Source of the DNA: an uncultured Clostridium sp.
GTDB taxonomy: Bacteria > Bacillota > Clostridia > TANB77 > CAG-508
Assembly (NCBI GenBank): GCA_947571115.1
Contig: CANOWW010000020.1
Coordinates: forward strand, 1 to 33,379
Length of the DNA stretch: 33,379 nucleotides
Direction of reading: 5' to 3'
Made by a program: the position numbers and the translations under genes. Position 1 is the stretch's first letter, and each line of letters opens with the position of its first letter. Below are positions 15,637-24,352 of this stretch, one piece after another. The notes under the pieces are model-generated. The model did not search any database, was not told the origin of the DNA, and saw nothing but the letters and a program-made list of their open reading frames with translations.

Positions 15637-16368
15637 TTAATCGATTCCTTTTGCCGCAATGATTTCTTTTTCTTCTTTTAACTCAATTGATTGTCTCTCA
15701 AAAACATTTTCCTCGATTGTGTTAATCGGATTAAAATTCACTGTTATTGTACTATTTTCAGGCGCCTTTGTCAAGTCTTTTTCCGACTTTTTGAAACTTT
15801 CAAAATACATAATTTTAGGTTTTTGTTCTTCATAACGTGCTTCATCACCAAATTTTAATGTTACTATTTTTCCTTTTTTCAAACTTTCTTGCACATCTAT
15901 TTTGCGCTGATTCGTAGAGCCTCTAAACGCTAAATCTTCCATTTTCTTTTCGATTTCAAATTGCCCATCTACTATAATATCAATGTATTTTAGCAATTCT
16001 TTGGTTGTTTTATTTTCTAGCGCCATTTGGTTTAGTACATCTTTATCAAAGTCATAACCTGTCCAACACCAAATGTCTTTTTCAGGAAATTCCGCTTTCA
16101 CTCTTTTGACCAATGGCAAGAGTCCTTCTTGGTTCACTGGTTCTAGAGGTTCCCCGCCAAGCAACGATAGACCATTCACATAATCATTTTTTAGCAAATC
16201 AACAATTTCTTCGATTGTTTCATCCGTAAATTCTTTTCCAAATTGAAAATCCCAAGCTTCTTTATTATGACATTCTTTGCAATGAAAATGGCAACCACTC
16301 ACATATAGCGCTACTCGAATGCCCTCTCCATCTTGAATATCTGGATATTTTATGTCTGCATAGTTCAT
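15637..16368 (-). CDS. nrdG: Anaerobic ribonucleotide reductase activating protein NrdG
   Basis: 243 residues, a radical SAM enzyme that puts the glycyl radical on NrdD. The 4Fe-4S cysteines are Cys26, Cys30 and Cys33 in GCHFHCKECHN (CxxxCxxC). SLLGGEPLEP is the conserved Gly-Gly-Glu-Pro. The core ends near residue 165. About 75 extra residues follow (from RGSTNQRKIDVQESL on), longer than the roughly 155-residue minimal NrdG. The extension has no motif I recognise. It lies 30 bp after nrdD. Confidence 0.92.
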   Translation of the reverse strand: MNYADIKYPDIQDGEGIRVALYVSGCHFHCKECHNKEAWDFQFGKEFTDETIEEIVDLLKNDYVNGLSLLGGEPLEPVNQEGLLPLVKRVKAEFPEKDIWCWTGYDFDKDVLNQMALENKTTKELLKYIDIIVDGQFEIEKKMEDLAFRGSTNQRKIDVQESLKKGKIVTLKFGDEARYEEQKPKIMYFESFKKSEKDLTKAPENSTITVNFNPINTIEENVFERQSIELKEEKEIIAAKGID

Positions 16369-16398
16369 TTTTTATTTCCCCCAAATTTCTCTTCTCAA

Positions 16399-18540
16399 TT
16401 ATAAGTGCATTACTCGGTTTTTAATCTCTTTCGTCTTTCCGACGTTCCAGAAATTTTCGCCTAAATAACCGCAAGTTCTTCTTGTTACATTCATTTTTCC
16501 GTGGTCTTTGTTGCCACATTGTGGACATTCCCACTCATTTTGCTCATTGATGATAATCTCGCCATCAAACCCGCAACATTGGCAAAAATCTGATTTGGTG
16601 TTAAATTCGGCATATTGAATATTATCATAAATAAATCCAACCACTTGCTCTAATGCTGGCAAATTATTTTTCATGTTTGGAATTTCCACATAGGAAATTG
16701 CCCCACCACCTGAAATTGGCTGAAATTGGCTCTCAAATTTCAATTTATCAAAGGCATTAATTTTTTCACGTACGTCCACATGATATGAATTGGTGTAATA
16801 ACCTTTGTCCGTAATATCTTTAATATCGCCAAATCGCTCTTTGTCAACTCTTGCAAAGCGGTAACAAAGTGACTCTGCTGGCGTTCCATAAAGCGCAAAA
16901 CCAATATTTGTTTCTTTTTTCCATTGCTCTGTTTTTTGCTTCATGTGGTTCATGACTTTTAAGGCAAACTCTGCACCTTCTTGTGTTGTATGAGAAACGC
17001 CTTTCATCAATTTGGTCACTTCATATAATCCAATATAACCAAGTGAAATTGAAGAATATCCACCATATAATAATTTATCAATTGTTTCCCCTTTTGCCAA
17101 ACGCGCAATTGCTCCATATTGCCAATGGATTGGGCTAACATCTGATTTAGTGCCCACTAAAGCGCTGTGTCTGCACATTAAGGCTTCTTTACAAAGTTCC
17201 AATCTCTGGTCAAATAATTTCCAGAATTTATTTTCGTTTCCGTTTGCAATAATGCCAATTTGTGGCAAGTTAATGCTAACGACACCTTGATTAAATCTAC
17301 CTTCAAATTGATAATTTCCATTTTCATCTTTCCACGGAGCCAAGAAACTTCTACATCCCATTGGTCCAAATACATTGCCTTCATAATTGGCACGCATTTG
17401 TTTGGCAGAAATATAATCTGGATACATTCTTTTTGCCGAACATTTCACAGCAAGTCTTGTCAAGTAATCATATTTTCCACCTTTTAAGCAATTATTTTCA
17501 TCTAGCACATAAATTAATTTTGGAAACGCAGGTGTTACATAAACCCCAGCATCATTTTTGATGCCCTGCAATCTTTGGTTCAAAATTTCCTCAATAATCA
17601 TCGCATTTTCTTCGATAAATTCATCCTTTGGATCCAAGTACATGAAAATGGTTACAAATGGGCTTTGTCCGTTGGTTGTCATCAATGTGTTAATTTGATA
17701 TTGAATGGTTTGAACCCCTGAAGATAGTTCTTCTTGTCTTCTTTCAATCGCATCTTCTTTGGCCCTCTCATCAGCTTGTTCCTTGGAATAACCTTTTTCT
17801 ACATATTTCAAAAATCTCTTTTTATAAACTTTGTCATACGTTTTCTTCAAATATTTTCCCAAATGATGAATATCGATAGATTGTCCACCATATTGATTAC
17901 TTGCTACAGCTGCAATAATTTGGGTAGTAACTGTACAAGCTACTTGGAAACTCTTCGGTGTTTCTATCATTTTGCCATTCATGACAGTTCCATTTTCTAA
18001 CATATCCCCAATATTAACCAAACAACAATTATGAATTGGTTGGATAAAATAATCTTTATCATGAAAATGCAACACACCATCATTGTGGGCCTTGATAATT
18101 CGTTCTGGCAACAATAAACGATCTGTAATATCTTTTGAAACTTCGCCAGCAATTAAGTCTCTTTGGGTGGCTGCCAAAAAAGCATTTTTATTGCTATTTT
18201 CCTCCATCGTATCCTTATTTGAATTTCGCACCAAACTCAAAATGCTTTCATCTGTTGAATTCGCTTGTCGAATCATATTATGTTTTTCACGATATAAAAT
18301 ATATTTTTTTGCTAATGTGAATTTGCTAAATTCCATCAATTTGCGTTCCACAATGTCTTGAATATCTTCCACTGACATCGTCGCTTTATCCAAGCTCTCA
18401 ATATATTTTGTAATAAATTCAATCGACTCTCTTGAAATTTTGTCTTTGCCCCCCACTTCCTTATTGGCTTGGCTAATCGCAATAACAATCTTATCACTAT
18501 CGTATTCTACTTTTCTTCCATCTCTTTTAATAACTTTCAT
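16399..18540 (-). CDS. nrdD: Anaerobic (class III) ribonucleoside-triphosphate reductase
   Basis: 713 residues. It reduces NTPs to dNTPs without oxygen, using a glycyl radical. An N-terminal ATP-cone (VIKRDGRKVEYDSDKIVIAI) gives allosteric control. Near the C-terminus FCQCCGF and WECPQCGN supply the four zinc cysteines, and RRTCGYLG carries the radical glycine. ATG 18540 is chosen because GGGGGT lies 8 bases upstream; the frame is open five codons further to a TTG. It is the first gene of nrdD-nrdG-prs. All its Arg codons that I read are other than CGG. Confidence 0.95.
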   Translation of the reverse strand: MKVIKRDGRKVEYDSDKIVIAISQANKEVGGKDKISRESIEFITKYIESLDKATMSVEDIQDIVERKLMEFSKFTLAKKYILYREKHNMIRQANSTDESILSLVRNSNKDTMEENSNKNAFLAATQRDLIAGEVSKDITDRLLLPERIIKAHNDGVLHFHDKDYFIQPIHNCCLVNIGDMLENGTVMNGKMIETPKSFQVACTVTTQIIAAVASNQYGGQSIDIHHLGKYLKKTYDKVYKKRFLKYVEKGYSKEQADERAKEDAIERRQEELSSGVQTIQYQINTLMTTNGQSPFVTIFMYLDPKDEFIEENAMIIEEILNQRLQGIKNDAGVYVTPAFPKLIYVLDENNCLKGGKYDYLTRLAVKCSAKRMYPDYISAKQMRANYEGNVFGPMGCRSFLAPWKDENGNYQFEGRFNQGVVSINLPQIGIIANGNENKFWKLFDQRLELCKEALMCRHSALVGTKSDVSPIHWQYGAIARLAKGETIDKLLYGGYSSISLGYIGLYEVTKLMKGVSHTTQEGAEFALKVMNHMKQKTEQWKKETNIGFALYGTPAESLCYRFARVDKERFGDIKDITDKGYYTNSYHVDVREKINAFDKLKFESQFQPISGGGAISYVEIPNMKNNLPALEQVVGFIYDNIQYAEFNTKSDFCQCCGFDGEIIINEQNEWECPQCGNKDHGKMNVTRRTCGYLGENFWNVGKTKEIKNRVMHL

Positions 18541-18585
18541 CAAATGTACCCCCAAAAATATTTTATTTCTTGTTTGTATAAATCT

Positions 18586-18613
18586 ATTTTACCACGAAAA
18601 AAAGTAATGTCAA
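18586..18613 (-). promoter_or_regulatory. nrdD promoter
   Basis: Minus strand: TTGACA (18608-18613), 16-bp spacer, TAAAAT (18586-18591). I see no clear NrdR box. The adjoining stretch 18614-18867 is AT-rich and holds no gene I can support. Confidence 0.65.
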
Positions 18614-18867
18614 ATGGCTACATTTTATGTATTCTCAAAATATAATGCCGTATTTTCGGGACTTATCAAAGACAAATTTTTAAGTCACAAAATTGTTAAA
18701 ATTTTTCAAAATCTCAAACTCATTCATTTCGTAGGAGTTCGCATTTTTTCAAAAATTTTATATTACATTTTTATTACAATTTTATGTTTTATTCACATTT
18801 TATATATTGTTTAATGCTATTTAAAAGATAATTGCAAATAATTCCTATTTTTATCGAGAGTAAAAAA

Positions 18868-18898
18868 ACGTGAAAAGCCTGCATAAAACTTTTCACGT
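18868..18898. terminator. Terminator of the 18907 gene
   Basis: ACGTGAAAAG (18868-18877) / CTTTTCACGT (18889-18898), with T7 following on the minus strand. Confidence 0.9.
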
Positions 18899-18906
18899 CA
18901 TTTTTA

Positions 18907-19233
18907 TTAATCTTTAAATGTAATATCTTGACACCAGAAATCTTTGATTGAACCAAAGTCAACATCTTGGCACCAGAATTTTTTCACTTCAGCAAAATCA
19001 ACATCTTGACACCAAAAATCTTTCACTGCACCAAAATCAACTTCTTGATACATAAAATCTCTTAATTCTGGAAATTGAATTTCTTGAAATAAAAAATCAT
19101 GTACTTCGCCTAAAACTTTTTCTTGCTTTGGCGTCAATTCAAGTCGAAAGAAATTTTTCAATTTTCCCAATGTGCCATATTGTGTTGGTAAGCTGTTGCC
19201 AACGGTATTATCTTTAAAATTATATTCTTTCAT
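18907..19233 (-). CDS. Small protein with 13-residue FWCQDVDF repeats
   Basis: 108 residues and no family recognised. After a roughly 40-residue N-terminal part come about five 13-residue repeats: LGEVHDFLFQEIQ, FPELRDFMYQEVD, FGAVKDFWCQDVD, FAEVKKFWCQDVD and FGSIKDFWCQDIT. The last three place Cys at exact 13-residue spacing; the 39-bp DNA units are also similar, so the array grew by duplication. There is no signal peptide. ATG follows AAGGAGG, and a strong terminator follows. A 13-residue period is neither heptad coiled coil nor pentapeptide. An assembled solenoid or a metal/thiol scaffold is possible, but this is inference. Confidence 0.75.
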   Translation of the reverse strand: MKEYNFKDNTVGNSLPTQYGTLGKLKNFFRLELTPKQEKVLGEVHDFLFQEIQFPELRDFMYQEVDFGAVKDFWCQDVDFAEVKKFWCQDVDFGSIKDFWCQDITFKD

Positions 19234-19355
19234 TTGTTCCTCCTTGGTAAATTTTAATCTTCATTTACAATTAATATATACTATAAAACGACATAAATCA
19301 AGTATTTTCCACAAATTTTATATTAAGTTTTGGTAACAAAACTGTTACAGTTATG

Positions 19356-20662
19356 TTACATTTCCACAACTAATTCGTTTTCTGTGGATTGATTTGGTTC
19401 TATCTTGAGCATTTGATTTTCTAAATTAGAATTGTCCTTTGCCTTTACTTTTACCAGCAAATAATTGGCTGTATGCCCTTTATAATAACCCTCTTCTTTT
19501 TCTTCCACCAATATTTCCACTTTTTTTCCCATGTACTGCTCATGATAAAATCTCTGATTTTCCATAGATAATTGTAACAATCTTTTACTCCTGCTTTCTT
19601 TCAAATCATTCGGAATTTGGTTTTCCATAGCAGCTGCTTTTGTTCCTGTTCTCACGGAATATTTAAAAATATGCATTTTGTAGAATTTTATTTTTTTCAA
19701 AAACTGATAAGTTTCCTCAAACTCCTCGTTTGTCTCCCCCGGAAAACCAACAATGATATCTGTTGTTAAAATAACATCTGGATAAACGTTTCTTAATCTC
19801 TGGACAATTTCCTCAAATTGCTGAGTTGTGTAGCGTCTATTCATTCTCTGTAAAGTTTCTGTACAGCCACTTTGCAAAGATAAATGAAAATGATGGCAAA
19901 TTTTATTTAACATTTTCAGTCTTCTCAAAAATTCATCATTTATCAAAAGTGGCTCAATGGAACCAAGTCTAATTCTTGCAATTCCTTCAATTTGATGAAT
20001 GTCTTCTAATAAATCAATTAAGCCATAATCTTCCGCAAAATCTTTTCCATAAGATGCCACATGAATGCCTGTTATCACTACTTCTTTTATGCCTTTACTC
20101 GCAATTTTTGTAATTTCCTCAATCACACTTTCTGGTTTTCGACTTCTAACGCGCCCCCTTGCATACGGGATTAAACAATAAGAACAAAAGCGGTCACAAC
20201 CGTCTTGCACCTTTATCACAGCACGCACTTTTTCTGTGTAAGTGATACTTCCAAAATCGCCATACTCCTTATTTTCAAAAACATCATCACAAATATTCGC
20301 TTGATTTTTCCTGTTGTTTTTGCAATAATCTTCGACATATCGAATAATATCTTTTTTTTCGTTCGTACCCAAACACAAATCAATTTCAGGCATTTTTTCA
20401 AGCTCTTTTTGGGCAACTTGAACATAGCAACCGCACGGCGATAATCATAGCATCTGCATTCATTTCTTTGGCTCGCCTTAGCATTTGCCTTGATTTTCTG
20501 TCAGATATATTGGTTACAGTGCAGGTATTCACTACATAAATATCAGCTTTTTCATGAAATTCAACAATTTCATATCCACTATCTATGAATTTTTGTATCA
20601 TTCCATTGGTTTCATATTGGTTTACTTTACAGCCGAAGCGTATAAAATGCTACTTTTCTCAT
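19356..20662 (-). CDS. mtaB: tRNA (t6A37) methylthiotransferase MtaB, with two +1 shifts at CGG
   Basis: A radical SAM enzyme adding a methylthio group to t6A37 of tRNA. It has an N-terminal UPF0004 domain (LGCKVNQ, NTCTVTN, VGCYVQ), a radical SAM core (CDRFCSYCLIPYARGRVRS, CxxxCxxC) and a C-terminal TRAM domain. Three frames are needed: 9 codons from ATG 20662 to CGG 20633-20635, 67 codons to CGG 20431-20433, then 358 residues to 19356, in total 434, normal for MtaB. Both joins recreate a cluster-binding Gly-Cys (TL-GCKVNQYETN and AV-GCYVQVAQ). Zero-frame reading at the first CGG stops one codon later. The ATG overlaps the tsf stop as ATGA, so translation is coupled to rpsB-tsf. Confidence 0.9.
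20431..20433 (-). other. Candidate +1 frameshift site (CGG) in mtaB, second
   Basis: Zero frame: GCC GTG CGG TTG CTA. Skipping the C gives GTG-GGT-TGC-TAT, Val-Gly-Cys-Tyr, with the conserved cluster cysteine. Confidence 0.85.
20633..20635 (-). other. Candidate +1 frameshift site (CGG) in mtaB, first
   Basis: Zero frame: ACG CTT CGG CTG TAA. Skipping the C gives CTT-GGC-TGT-AAA-GTA-AAC-CAA, Leu-Gly-Cys-Lys-Val-Asn-Gln, the family N-terminal signature. It is only ten codons from the start. Confidence 0.88.
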
Positions 20663-21534
20663 TGCAATTGTTTCATAACCTCTTCTGCAAAATTTTCTTC
20701 TGCTTTTTCGATTCCTTCTCCTCTTTCAAATCTTACAAATCGATTTAATTTTGCCCCTTTGCTTGCTATCAAATCTGCCACTTTTACACTAGAATCTTTT
20801 ACAAAAACTTGATCTACTAAGCAAATTTCTGAGTAGAATTTTCCAATTCTTCCTTGCACCATTTTTTCAGCTATTTCAGCTGGCTTTCCTTCATTCATAG
20901 CTTGTGCTTTCAAAATTTCCATTTCTTTTTTGGTTCTCTCTTCTGGAACTTCGCTTCTTTCCATATATTCAGGATTTGCTGCTGTGATTTGCATACAAAT
21001 ATCTTTTGCTAGGTCACTTTCTCCTTTTTCAAAATCAACTAAAACAGCAATTCTTCCATCTCCATGAACATAACCTTCTACTAAACCGTTTGACTCAAAT
21101 CTTGCAAATCTTCTAATTGACATATGCTCCCCAATGGTTGCAATTTTTTCAGTTAAAACTTCGCTAACTGTTTTATCTGAACCAGCATATTTTGTATTTA
21201 ATAATGCCTCTACATCAGCTGGATTACTTTCCACAATTACTTTTGCAGTTGTATTTACGAATTCTTTGAATTCCTCATTTTTAGCCACAAAGTCTGTTTC
21301 TGCATTTACTTCAACAATACTTCCTACTTTTTTGTTTTCTGCAATATAAACAGTAACCAAACCTTCTGCAGCCACTCTATCAGATTTTTTCGCTGCTTTA
21401 GCAATTCCTCTTTCTCTTAATAATTCAGCTGCTTTCTCCATGTCGCCATCTGTTTCTGTCAAAACTTTTTTACAATCCATCATTCCAGCACCTGTTTTCT
21501 CTCTTAATTCCTTCACTAAATTTGCACTTATCAT
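20659..21534 (-). CDS. tsf: Translation elongation factor Ts
   Basis: 291 residues, the GDP/GTP exchange factor for EF-Tu. N-terminal UBA-like part VKELREKTGAGMMDCKKVLTETDGD and the core VEVNAETDFVAKNEEF are diagnostic. ATG follows AGGAGG. It is co-transcribed with rpsB; the 79-bp gap between them carries a 27-bp palindrome. The stop overlaps the mtaB start. Confidence 0.97.
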   Translation of the reverse strand: MISANLVKELREKTGAGMMDCKKVLTETDGDMEKAAELLRERGIAKAAKKSDRVAAEGLVTVYIAENKKVGSIVEVNAETDFVAKNEEFKEFVNTTAKVIVESNPADVEALLNTKYAGSDKTVSEVLTEKIATIGEHMSIRRFARFESNGLVEGYVHGDGRIAVLVDFEKGESDLAKDICMQITAANPEYMERSEVPEERTKKEMEILKAQAMNEGKPAEIAEKMVQGRIGKFYSEICLVDQVFVKDSSVKVADLIASKGAKLNRFVRFERGEGIEKAEENFAEEVMKQLQ

Positions 21535-21568
21535 CTTTATCCTCCTATCTTAAATTCAATATTTATAG

Positions 21569-21595
21569 AAAGGGTTGGTCAAGACCAACCCCTAC
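21569..21595. repeat. 27-bp palindromic repeat, copy 3, between rpsB and tsf
   Basis: Same length and ends (AAAGGG, CCCCTAC) as the copies at 6431 and 7633, but with different arms: GGGTTGGTC / GACCAACCC. Lying inside the rpsB-tsf operon, it might also act as an mRNA processing or attenuation hairpin. Confidence 0.75.
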
Positions 21596-21613
21596 ATTAT
21601 CATTTTGGGATTT

Positions 21614-22384
21614 TTATTGTTCTGCGTTTTCCACAACTTGTTCCATATCTGTGGTTTCTTCATCAGCTTCTTCTCCAGAACCGATTGGCATAATCGCATC
21701 TTCTCCTTGTCTTCCTTCGATTACTGCATTTGCCATAACATCTGCAATCAATTTTACAGCTCTAATGGCATCATCATTTCCTGGAATTGGATAATCCACA
21801 TCTTCTGGGCTGCAGTTTGTATCCACCAAACCAACAACTTTAATGCCTAATTTTTTAGCTTCTTTGATAGCATTGTATTCTTTCTTAGGGTCCACAATAA
21901 ACATAACCCCTGGCATTTCAGTCATTTCTTTAATACCGCCAAGATTTTTCTCCAATTTTTCCATTTCATTTTTCAAGCCAATCACTTCTTTTTTAGGTAA
22001 CACATCAAATGTACCATCTTCGCTCATTTCTTCTAATTCTTTTAATCTGTCAATTCTTCCACGAATGGTTTTGAAATTGGTAAGCATACCACCCAACCAT
22101 CTTTGGTCAACATAGTACATACCACATCTTTGTGCTGCTTCTTTAATACACTCTTGAGCTTGTTTTTTGGTTCCTACAAACAAAACTGTTTTTCCATCTT
22201 CTGCTTGTTCTCTCAAAAAGCTATATGCCTCATCTAATTTTTTTGATGTCTTTTGTAAATCGATAATGTGAATACCGTTTCTAGCTTGGAATATATATTC
22301 CGCCATTTTAGGATTCCATCTTCTTGTTTGATGTCCGAAATGAACACCTGCTTCCAATAATTGTTTCATTGCAACTACTGCCAT
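21614..22384 (-). CDS. rpsB: Ribosomal protein uS2
   Basis: 256 residues, small-subunit protein. Begins with the typical [22 protein letters not shown], then [17 protein letters not shown] and [16 protein letters not shown], with an acidic C-terminal tail. ATG follows AAGGAGG. First gene of rpsB-tsf-mtaB. Confidence 0.98.
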   Translation of the reverse strand: MAVVAMKQLLEAGVHFGHQTRRWNPKMAEYIFQARNGIHIIDLQKTSKKLDEAYSFLREQAEDGKTVLFVGTKKQAQECIKEAAQRCGMYYVDQRWLGGMLTNFKTIRGRIDRLKELEEMSEDGTFDVLPKKEVIGLKNEMEKLEKNLGGIKEMTEMPGVMFIVDPKKEYNAIKEAKKLGIKVVGLVDTNCSPEDVDYPIPGNDDAIRAVKLIADVMANAVIEGRQGEDAIMPIGSGEEADEETTDMEQVVENAEQ

Positions 22385-22490
22385 TATTAAATTCCTCCTT
22401 ATTTGTTATTCCTCCATAGTATTTAAAACGCCTCAAACACCAACTTTTAGGCACTCGTTTGATAAGCTCATACCATGTGTGTTTTTTAAC
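22385..22490 (-). promoter_or_regulatory. Structured 5' leader of rpsB
   Basis: The roughly 106-nt leader can fold with an outer stem CATGGTAT / ATACTATG (one G-T pair) and an inner CAAAC / GTTTG, with more pairing in between. Autoregulation by S2 through its own leader is known in other bacteria; whether this leader does so is inference. Confidence 0.4.
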
Positions 22491-22496
22491 GTTGAT

Positions 22497-22525
22497 ATTA
22501 TATCAGAGTTTTTTGCAAAATGCAA
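22497..22525 (-). promoter_or_regulatory. rpsB operon promoter
   Basis: Minus strand: TTGCAT (22520-22525), 17-bp spacer, TATAAT (22497-22502). Confidence 0.85.
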
Positions 22526-22545
22526 GCCTTTTTTGACTTTTTCTT

Positions 22546-23313
22546 TTACAATCTTTTTCCCTCTTTGACGAACCACTCTCCACTTTCAAAATCATCATGT
22601 GCCGTTTTAAATCTAACATCCAATCGAATATCGATTGTTTTATCATAATCCAAATAAATCGACTTAAAAATATTTCCTAAATTTCCAAAACAAATTCCTT
22701 GATTTTTTGGAAATAATTGTTCCACCTCTGACTTTGATAAATCAGTTTCTATGTCAATTTGAATTGTCATAACATCTGTAAATTTATCAAAAACAAGTTC
22801 AAACCTTGGTTCACGCAAAACCTCAAAATTCGTAATTTCATTTTGATGTTCCGCTTCTGTTGCAGGAAGTAAAAACGGCCATGGTTCGCCACTCGGATAG
22901 GTATAAAAATTGCCCTCTGAAGCCAAATATTGTAATACATCTTGATATTCCTTTTCTGTATATAAAATACTTGGCAGATTAATCCCTGTATGATCAACTC
23001 TTACAGCATGTCCAGCTAATTTATTGGCGACATCTTTTAGTGACAATTTTTGAATTTCGTTTCCTGCCTCTCCATTTTTTGTTTGTCTATTGAGTAACCC
23101 CAAATATTTTTGATTTCCTATATTAAATTGCAAATCTTCTATTTGACTATCCAATTTTAATACAGTTTTCGGTTTCAAATGAGCTGATTTAATTTGTATT
23201 TCTTTTTCCAAAACACTCACATTTGGCAAATCTTTCAATAAAATCAAAAACAACTCAAATAATTCTTTACTTTTTCCATTTTCTGGAAAACAATATTCTA
23301 TCTTTTCTAACAT
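22546..23313 (-). CDS. Unrecognised 255-residue cytosolic protein
   Basis: I do not recognise a family. There is no signal peptide or membrane segment. ATG 23313 is chosen for AGGAGA 6 bases upstream; the frame is open further but without a ribosome site. The sequence is mixed alpha/beta with LAGHAVRVDHTGINLPSIL in the middle and an acidic, aromatic C-terminal half (FELVFDKFTDVMTIQIDIET, and DKTIDIRLDVRFKTAHDDFE). It stands alone between rpsB and the DUF305 gene. Confidence 0.6.
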   Translation of the reverse strand: MLEKIEYCFPENGKSKELFELFLILLKDLPNVSVLEKEIQIKSAHLKPKTVLKLDSQIEDLQFNIGNQKYLGLLNRQTKNGEAGNEIQKLSLKDVANKLAGHAVRVDHTGINLPSILYTEKEYQDVLQYLASEGNFYTYPSGEPWPFLLPATEAEHQNEITNFEVLREPRFELVFDKFTDVMTIQIDIETDLSKSEVEQLFPKNQGICFGNLGNIFKSIYLDYDKTIDIRLDVRFKTAHDDFESGEWFVKEGKRL

Positions 23314-23316
23314 TGA

Positions 23317-23442
23317 TTCTCTCCTACTTTGATAGCATATCATACTATTTTTGAAATTACAATTAAAATAAACGATTTCCCTTGGCGAATTTTTTCTGAC
23401 AAACGATTTGAAGAAGCAGAAGCCAAAGACTGGAAAAAATAA
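23317..23442 (+). other. Possible gene remnant: C-terminal coding fragment
   Basis: An open stretch ends INDFPWRIFSDKRFEEAEAKDWKK-stop just before the terminator at 23445. The last 20 residues look like a genuine amphipathic C-terminal helix, but no start codon with a ribosome site precedes them and the stretch overlaps the promoter side of the 22546 gene. It may be the tail of a deleted gene or chance. Confidence 0.25.
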
Positions 23443-23444
23443 GG

Positions 23445-23469
23445 GCTGTAACATTGCGTTTTTTACAGC
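23445..23469. terminator. Terminator of the DUF305 gene
   Basis: GCTGTAA (23445-23451) / TTACAGC (23463-23469), with a T-rich tract on the minus strand. It may work both ways. Confidence 0.75.
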
Positions 23470-23484
23470 TCCCTATTTCAAATT

Positions 23485-24051
23485 TTACCCATTACAAATC
23501 ATACAACGAATTTGCTTTAGTCTCCTAACGCCTTCTGTTTGCTCTGCAATAATCTTTTCACAAACCTCTCTTAATCTTGGGTCAATACAACATTGCAACG
23601 CATTTTCGCACATACAAATTGCCCCTTCGTGGTGTGGTATCATTTCATTGATAAAACTCAAATTAACGCAGCAACATTGCGGACTGTTTCTCATTCTGCA
23701 AATCATATTTCTTGTAATATTCAAATACTGCGAAATATAAATATTCGTATCACTCAAAGTATTGACAAAACCACAAGTCGAATTTTTGATTTCCTCCATT
23801 TTGCAAATGCCCTCTTGTTGCGTTTCTATCATCTGGTTGCAAATTTCCCTTAAATCCTCATTTTGCGTAAATTGCAATAAATTTTTACACATGTATATCG
23901 CTGCTTGATGATGTGGTATCATACATTCACAAAAATCAATGGTCACATCTCCCAAAGATGTTCTGCACAGCATCTGATTCGCCATTTGTTCCAAAATCTC
24001 ATCAAAACGGCGTAAGTACCTTTCCAAATTTGACATGATACAACAATTCAT
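23485..24051 (-). CDS. Tandem DUF305 protein, Cys/His-rich
   Basis: 188 residues. Two DUF305 (ferritin-like four-helix) modules, marked by CMIPHHQAAIYMC (about 43-55) and EMIPHHEGAICMC (about 136-148), each with paired His that could bind metal. Many extra cysteines (NCC, PQCCCVN, QCC, CMIC). No signal peptide, unlike many DUF305 proteins, so it is probably cytosolic or spore-associated. ATG 24051 follows AAGGAGGAG. It is divergent from two spore-coat genes, which suggests a spore or stress role by context only. Confidence 0.75.
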   Translation of the reverse strand: MNCCIMSNLERYLRRFDEILEQMANQMLCRTSLGDVTIDFCECMIPHHQAAIYMCKNLLQFTQNEDLREICNQMIETQQEGICKMEEIKNSTCGFVNTLSDTNIYISQYLNITRNMICRMRNSPQCCCVNLSFINEMIPHHEGAICMCENALQCCIDPRLREVCEKIIAEQTEGVRRLKQIRCMICNG

Positions 24052-24110
24052 AAATCTCTCCTCCTTATTTATATCATATAGAAAATTGCTTGATAACGTT
24101 CTACCTTTTT

Positions 24111-24139
24111 GCATATTCCTTCAAATTTGGGCAATACTA
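24111..24139 (+). promoter_or_regulatory. Possible forespore-sigma promoter of the coat genes
   Basis: GCATA (24111-24115) and GGCAATACTA (24130-24139) each match the sigma-F/G-type -35 and -10 consensus, but the 14-bp spacer is short. A sigma-A -10 TATAAT at 24144-24149 without a good -35 is the alternative. Confidence 0.3.
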
Positions 24140-24168
24140 TTTTTATAATTTAGAAAGAGGTGATACGA

Positions 24169-24342
24169 TTGACAAGCAAAGAACTTTTATATGTAGAAGA
24201 CGCTTTAGGTCATGAAAAATTTATGAAATGTTGTGCCAAAAAAACAGCTGGAAAGTTGACAGATAGCAAATTAATCGCTTGCATGAACGACTTAGAAATC
24301 AAGCACACAGAATTATTAAACAAATTTAAAAATCTATTATAG
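24169..24342 (+). CDS. Small spore-coat-type protein (CotF-like) 1
   Basis: 57 residues from TTG 24169, which is 7 bases after AGAGGTG; a GTG at 24160 is possible. Sequence MTSKELLYVEDALGHEKFMKCC, continuing to CMNDLEIKHTELLNKFKNLL. The LLYVEDALGHEKF pattern and short helical layout are those of CotF-like spore coat proteins of Clostridia. It is paired with the next gene, 10 bp downstream. Confidence 0.65.
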   Translation: MTSKELLYVEDALGHEKFMKCCAKKTAGKLTDSKLIACMNDLEIKHTELLNKFKNLL

Positions 24343-24352
24343 GAGGAAAATC

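Noticed and set aside
18614..18814. 66-residue hydrophobic ORF on the plus strand
   Set aside because: No ribosome site. It starts at the nrdD -35 region and has AT-rich random composition.
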